A DNA stretch of 7,386 bases from the NCBI GenBank assembly GCA_946545505.1, contig CAMNNN010000069.1, positions 1-7,386 of the forward strand, read 5' to 3'. Source of the stretch: an uncultured Clostridia bacterium (GTDB taxonomy: Bacteria > Bacillota > Clostridia > Saccharofermentanales > Saccharofermentanaceae). The notes below the pieces were generated by a model. It worked only from the letters and a program-made list of their open reading frames with translations, was not told the origin of the DNA and did no database searches. The translations under genes and the position numbers were made by a program. This document shows positions 6,262 through 7,386 of the stretch, piece after piece; the stretch's first letter is position 1, and each line of letters starts with the position of its first letter.

Positions 6262-7386
6262 AATAATCCCCCGGATTGACTCCTGTTATGAAGTTCTTAT
6301 GAGAATCACGAAGATATATCTGAAGGCATGTTGATACAAGCGCTATATGAACCCAGAAAGGAGGCCTTAATACATTCTGATTAAGCTGAAGGATCATGAA
6401 CTCGAAGAACAATGCGATAAGCATCGCATATACAGGCTCACGCTCCCTCTTCTCTCCGGGTCTCTTCTTGGCCTTGAGATAACCTCCGACCGTAAGATCC
6501 CACAGATATTTAAAGAAGAAGAATGCACCGAAGATACCATAAGCTGCAAGTGCCTCAAGAGATACGCACATGCTGGCTCCACCGTTATTGGCAACGGTAT
6601 AGTTTCTCGACTTGTACTCGATGATGCCGGCATCAATACCGCCTAAGCTGCATCCGAGGAACGGGCTGTCGAGGAACAAAGTCCATGTATCCTTGAAGCC
6701 TGCCGTTCTCGCGTCCGTCGAGTGTGAAGCCGTACCGCCGATTCCAAGTCCGCTTAAGTAATGCATTACGAACGGAACACGGAATTCGACTGCGATGATA
6801 AACAGGATCAGACCTATACCGACCAGGATAGGCATCAATGTGAAGAGTATCCTGATAACGGAAGCTCTCTTGTGGATATATATACGAAGGCACATTATGC
6901 CCCTGTAGACGATATAGATCAGAAGCACCAGAAGACCCATTCTCGACGTCGAGATGACTACCGCTCCAACGTTAAGCAGTGTCGAGAATATGAGGTTTCT
7001 TCTCTTCATGCACATATAGTTACGTCTCTCGAGAAGATACAGACAGATAATCGAACCCATGATCATATAAGTCGCATAGAACGAAGGCTCGAATGAGAAT
7101 CCGTTGCTTCTGTGAAGATCGTTATACTGCGTTACATAGAAATTGATTCCGACGAACTGCAGGGCAAACTGTATGAAGCCGACCACTGCGAGAACATCGA
7201 AGCAAACGATGTATTTACGGATGATAGTGTAGATGGTCTCCTGCTTACTGAGAAAATATGTAAAGGCCAGCACCTGTACACAGTCAAATAGCAGCCACAG
7301 ATCGTATCCGACCGCATTAAAGATAGTCTTCGACCTCAGTATACAGATAGTGTTAAACACGATAACGATCAGCAGGTTGTAGTATG
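6236..7386 (-). CDS. O-antigen polymerase / ligase-like membrane protein (Wzy type), 5' partial
   Basis: Likely polymerises (or ligates) lipid-linked repeat units on the outer face of the membrane. The frame is open to the window edge: eight in-frame codons (YYNLLIVI) precede the GTG at 7358-7360, so that GTG is an internal Val in a membrane helix and the true start lies outside. About ten hydrophobic segments are visible. Counting that Val as residue 1, a family-like RSNGFSFEP motif sits at 84-92, and a long extracellular-type loop at about 200-262 carries DARTAGFKDTW and SPFLGCSLGG. This matches the Arg-containing loop and 'hPhlG.G' signature of Wzy/WaaL proteins (PF04932-like). A charged loop (KKRPGEKREREP) lies near 298-309. 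The last 26 nt, through the TAA at 6236-6238, overlap the next gene. Wzy sequences diverge widely, so polymerase versus ligase cannot be settled by eye; the biosynthetic context favours polymerase. Confidence 0.85.
   Translation of the reverse strand, partial: YYNLLIVIVFNTICILRSKTIFNAVGYDLWLLFDCVQVLAFTYFLSKQETIYTIIRKYIVCFDVLAVVGFIQFALQFVGINFYVTQYNDLHRSNGFSFEPSFYATYMIMGSIICLYLLERRNYMCMKRRNLIFSTLLNVGAVVISTSRMGLLVLLIYIVYRGIMCLRIYIHKRASVIRILFTLMPILVGIGLILFIIAVEFRVPFVMHYLSGLGIGGTASHSTDARTAGFKDTWTLFLDSPFLGCSLGGIDAGIIEYKSRNYTVANNGGASMCVSLEALAAYGIFGAFFFFKYLWDLTVGGYLKAKKRPGEKREREPVYAMLIALFFEFMILQLNQNVLRPPFWVHIALVSTCLQIYLRDSHKNFITGVNPGDYYVKAQDNS
6267..6272 (-). promoter_or_regulatory. Ribosome binding site for the WbsX-like gene
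   Basis: GGGGGA on the minus strand, 5 nt before the ATG at 6259-6261. It lies inside the 3' end of the polymerase gene, whose reading frame continues for 26 nt past this start. The overlap implies coupled translation of the two proteins. Confidence 0.6.

Noticed and set aside
7358..7360. GTG as start of the polymerase gene
   Set aside because: The frame stays open to the window edge with hydrophobic codons upstream (YYNLLIVI), so this is an internal Val of a membrane helix in a truncated gene.

Overview
This window is an internal piece of a surface-polysaccharide (O-antigen, capsule or exopolysaccharide type) biosynthesis operon. All eight recognisable genes lie on the minus strand, so the cluster is transcribed from position 7386 towards position 1. 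Both edge genes are cut by the window. Strong purine-rich Shine-Dalgarno sequences (for example AAGGGGGGAG and GAGGTG), intermediate base composition and the mix of protein families suggest a Gram-positive member of the Clostridia (Lachnospiraceae or Ruminococcaceae type). Strong Shine-Dalgarno sites argue against Bacteroidota. The taxonomic call is inference, because no marker gene is present.

Layout in transcription order: (1) 7386-6236, multi-pass membrane protein of the Wzy polymerase / O-antigen ligase type, 5' end missing; (2) 6261-5146, WbsX / GH99-like protein; (3) 5143-4301, GT2 glycosyltransferase of the RfbF (rhamnosyltransferase) type; (4) 4300-2831, a 489-residue GT-B-like transferase whose C-terminal half recalls O-GlcNAc-transferase-like enzymes; (5) 2820-2407, dTDP-sugar 3,4-ketoisomerase (FdtA/QdtA type); (6) 2405-1308, PLP-dependent sugar aminotransferase (FdtB/QdtB type); (7) 1308-343, a second GT2 glycosyltransferase; (8) 346-1, the N-terminal 115 codons of a GT11-type fucosyltransferase, 3' end missing.

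How the genes work together: genes 5 and 6 should convert dTDP-4-keto-6-deoxy-glucose (made by RmlA and RmlB, not in the window) into a dTDP-3-amino-3,6-dideoxyhexose, of Fuc3N or Qui3N type. The transferases (genes 3, 4, 7, 8, perhaps 2) would assemble a repeat unit on a lipid carrier, and gene 1 would polymerise it. The flippase, chain-length regulator, priming transferase, any N-acyltransferase for the amino sugar, and GDP-fucose synthesis must lie elsewhere if they exist.

The junctions are extremely tight: a 26-nt overlap, gaps of 2, 0, 10 and 1 nt, then overlaps of 1 and 4 nt. There is no room for internal terminators, and the whole stretch looks like one translationally coupled transcript. 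No RNA gene, CRISPR array, insertion sequence, internal promoter or non-coding stretch above 10 bases was seen. The points most worth a second look are a mixed active-site signature in the ketoisomerase, retained GH99-type glutamates in the WbsX protein, and the hard-to-classify 489-residue transferase. I see no clear evidence of a wholly new system.
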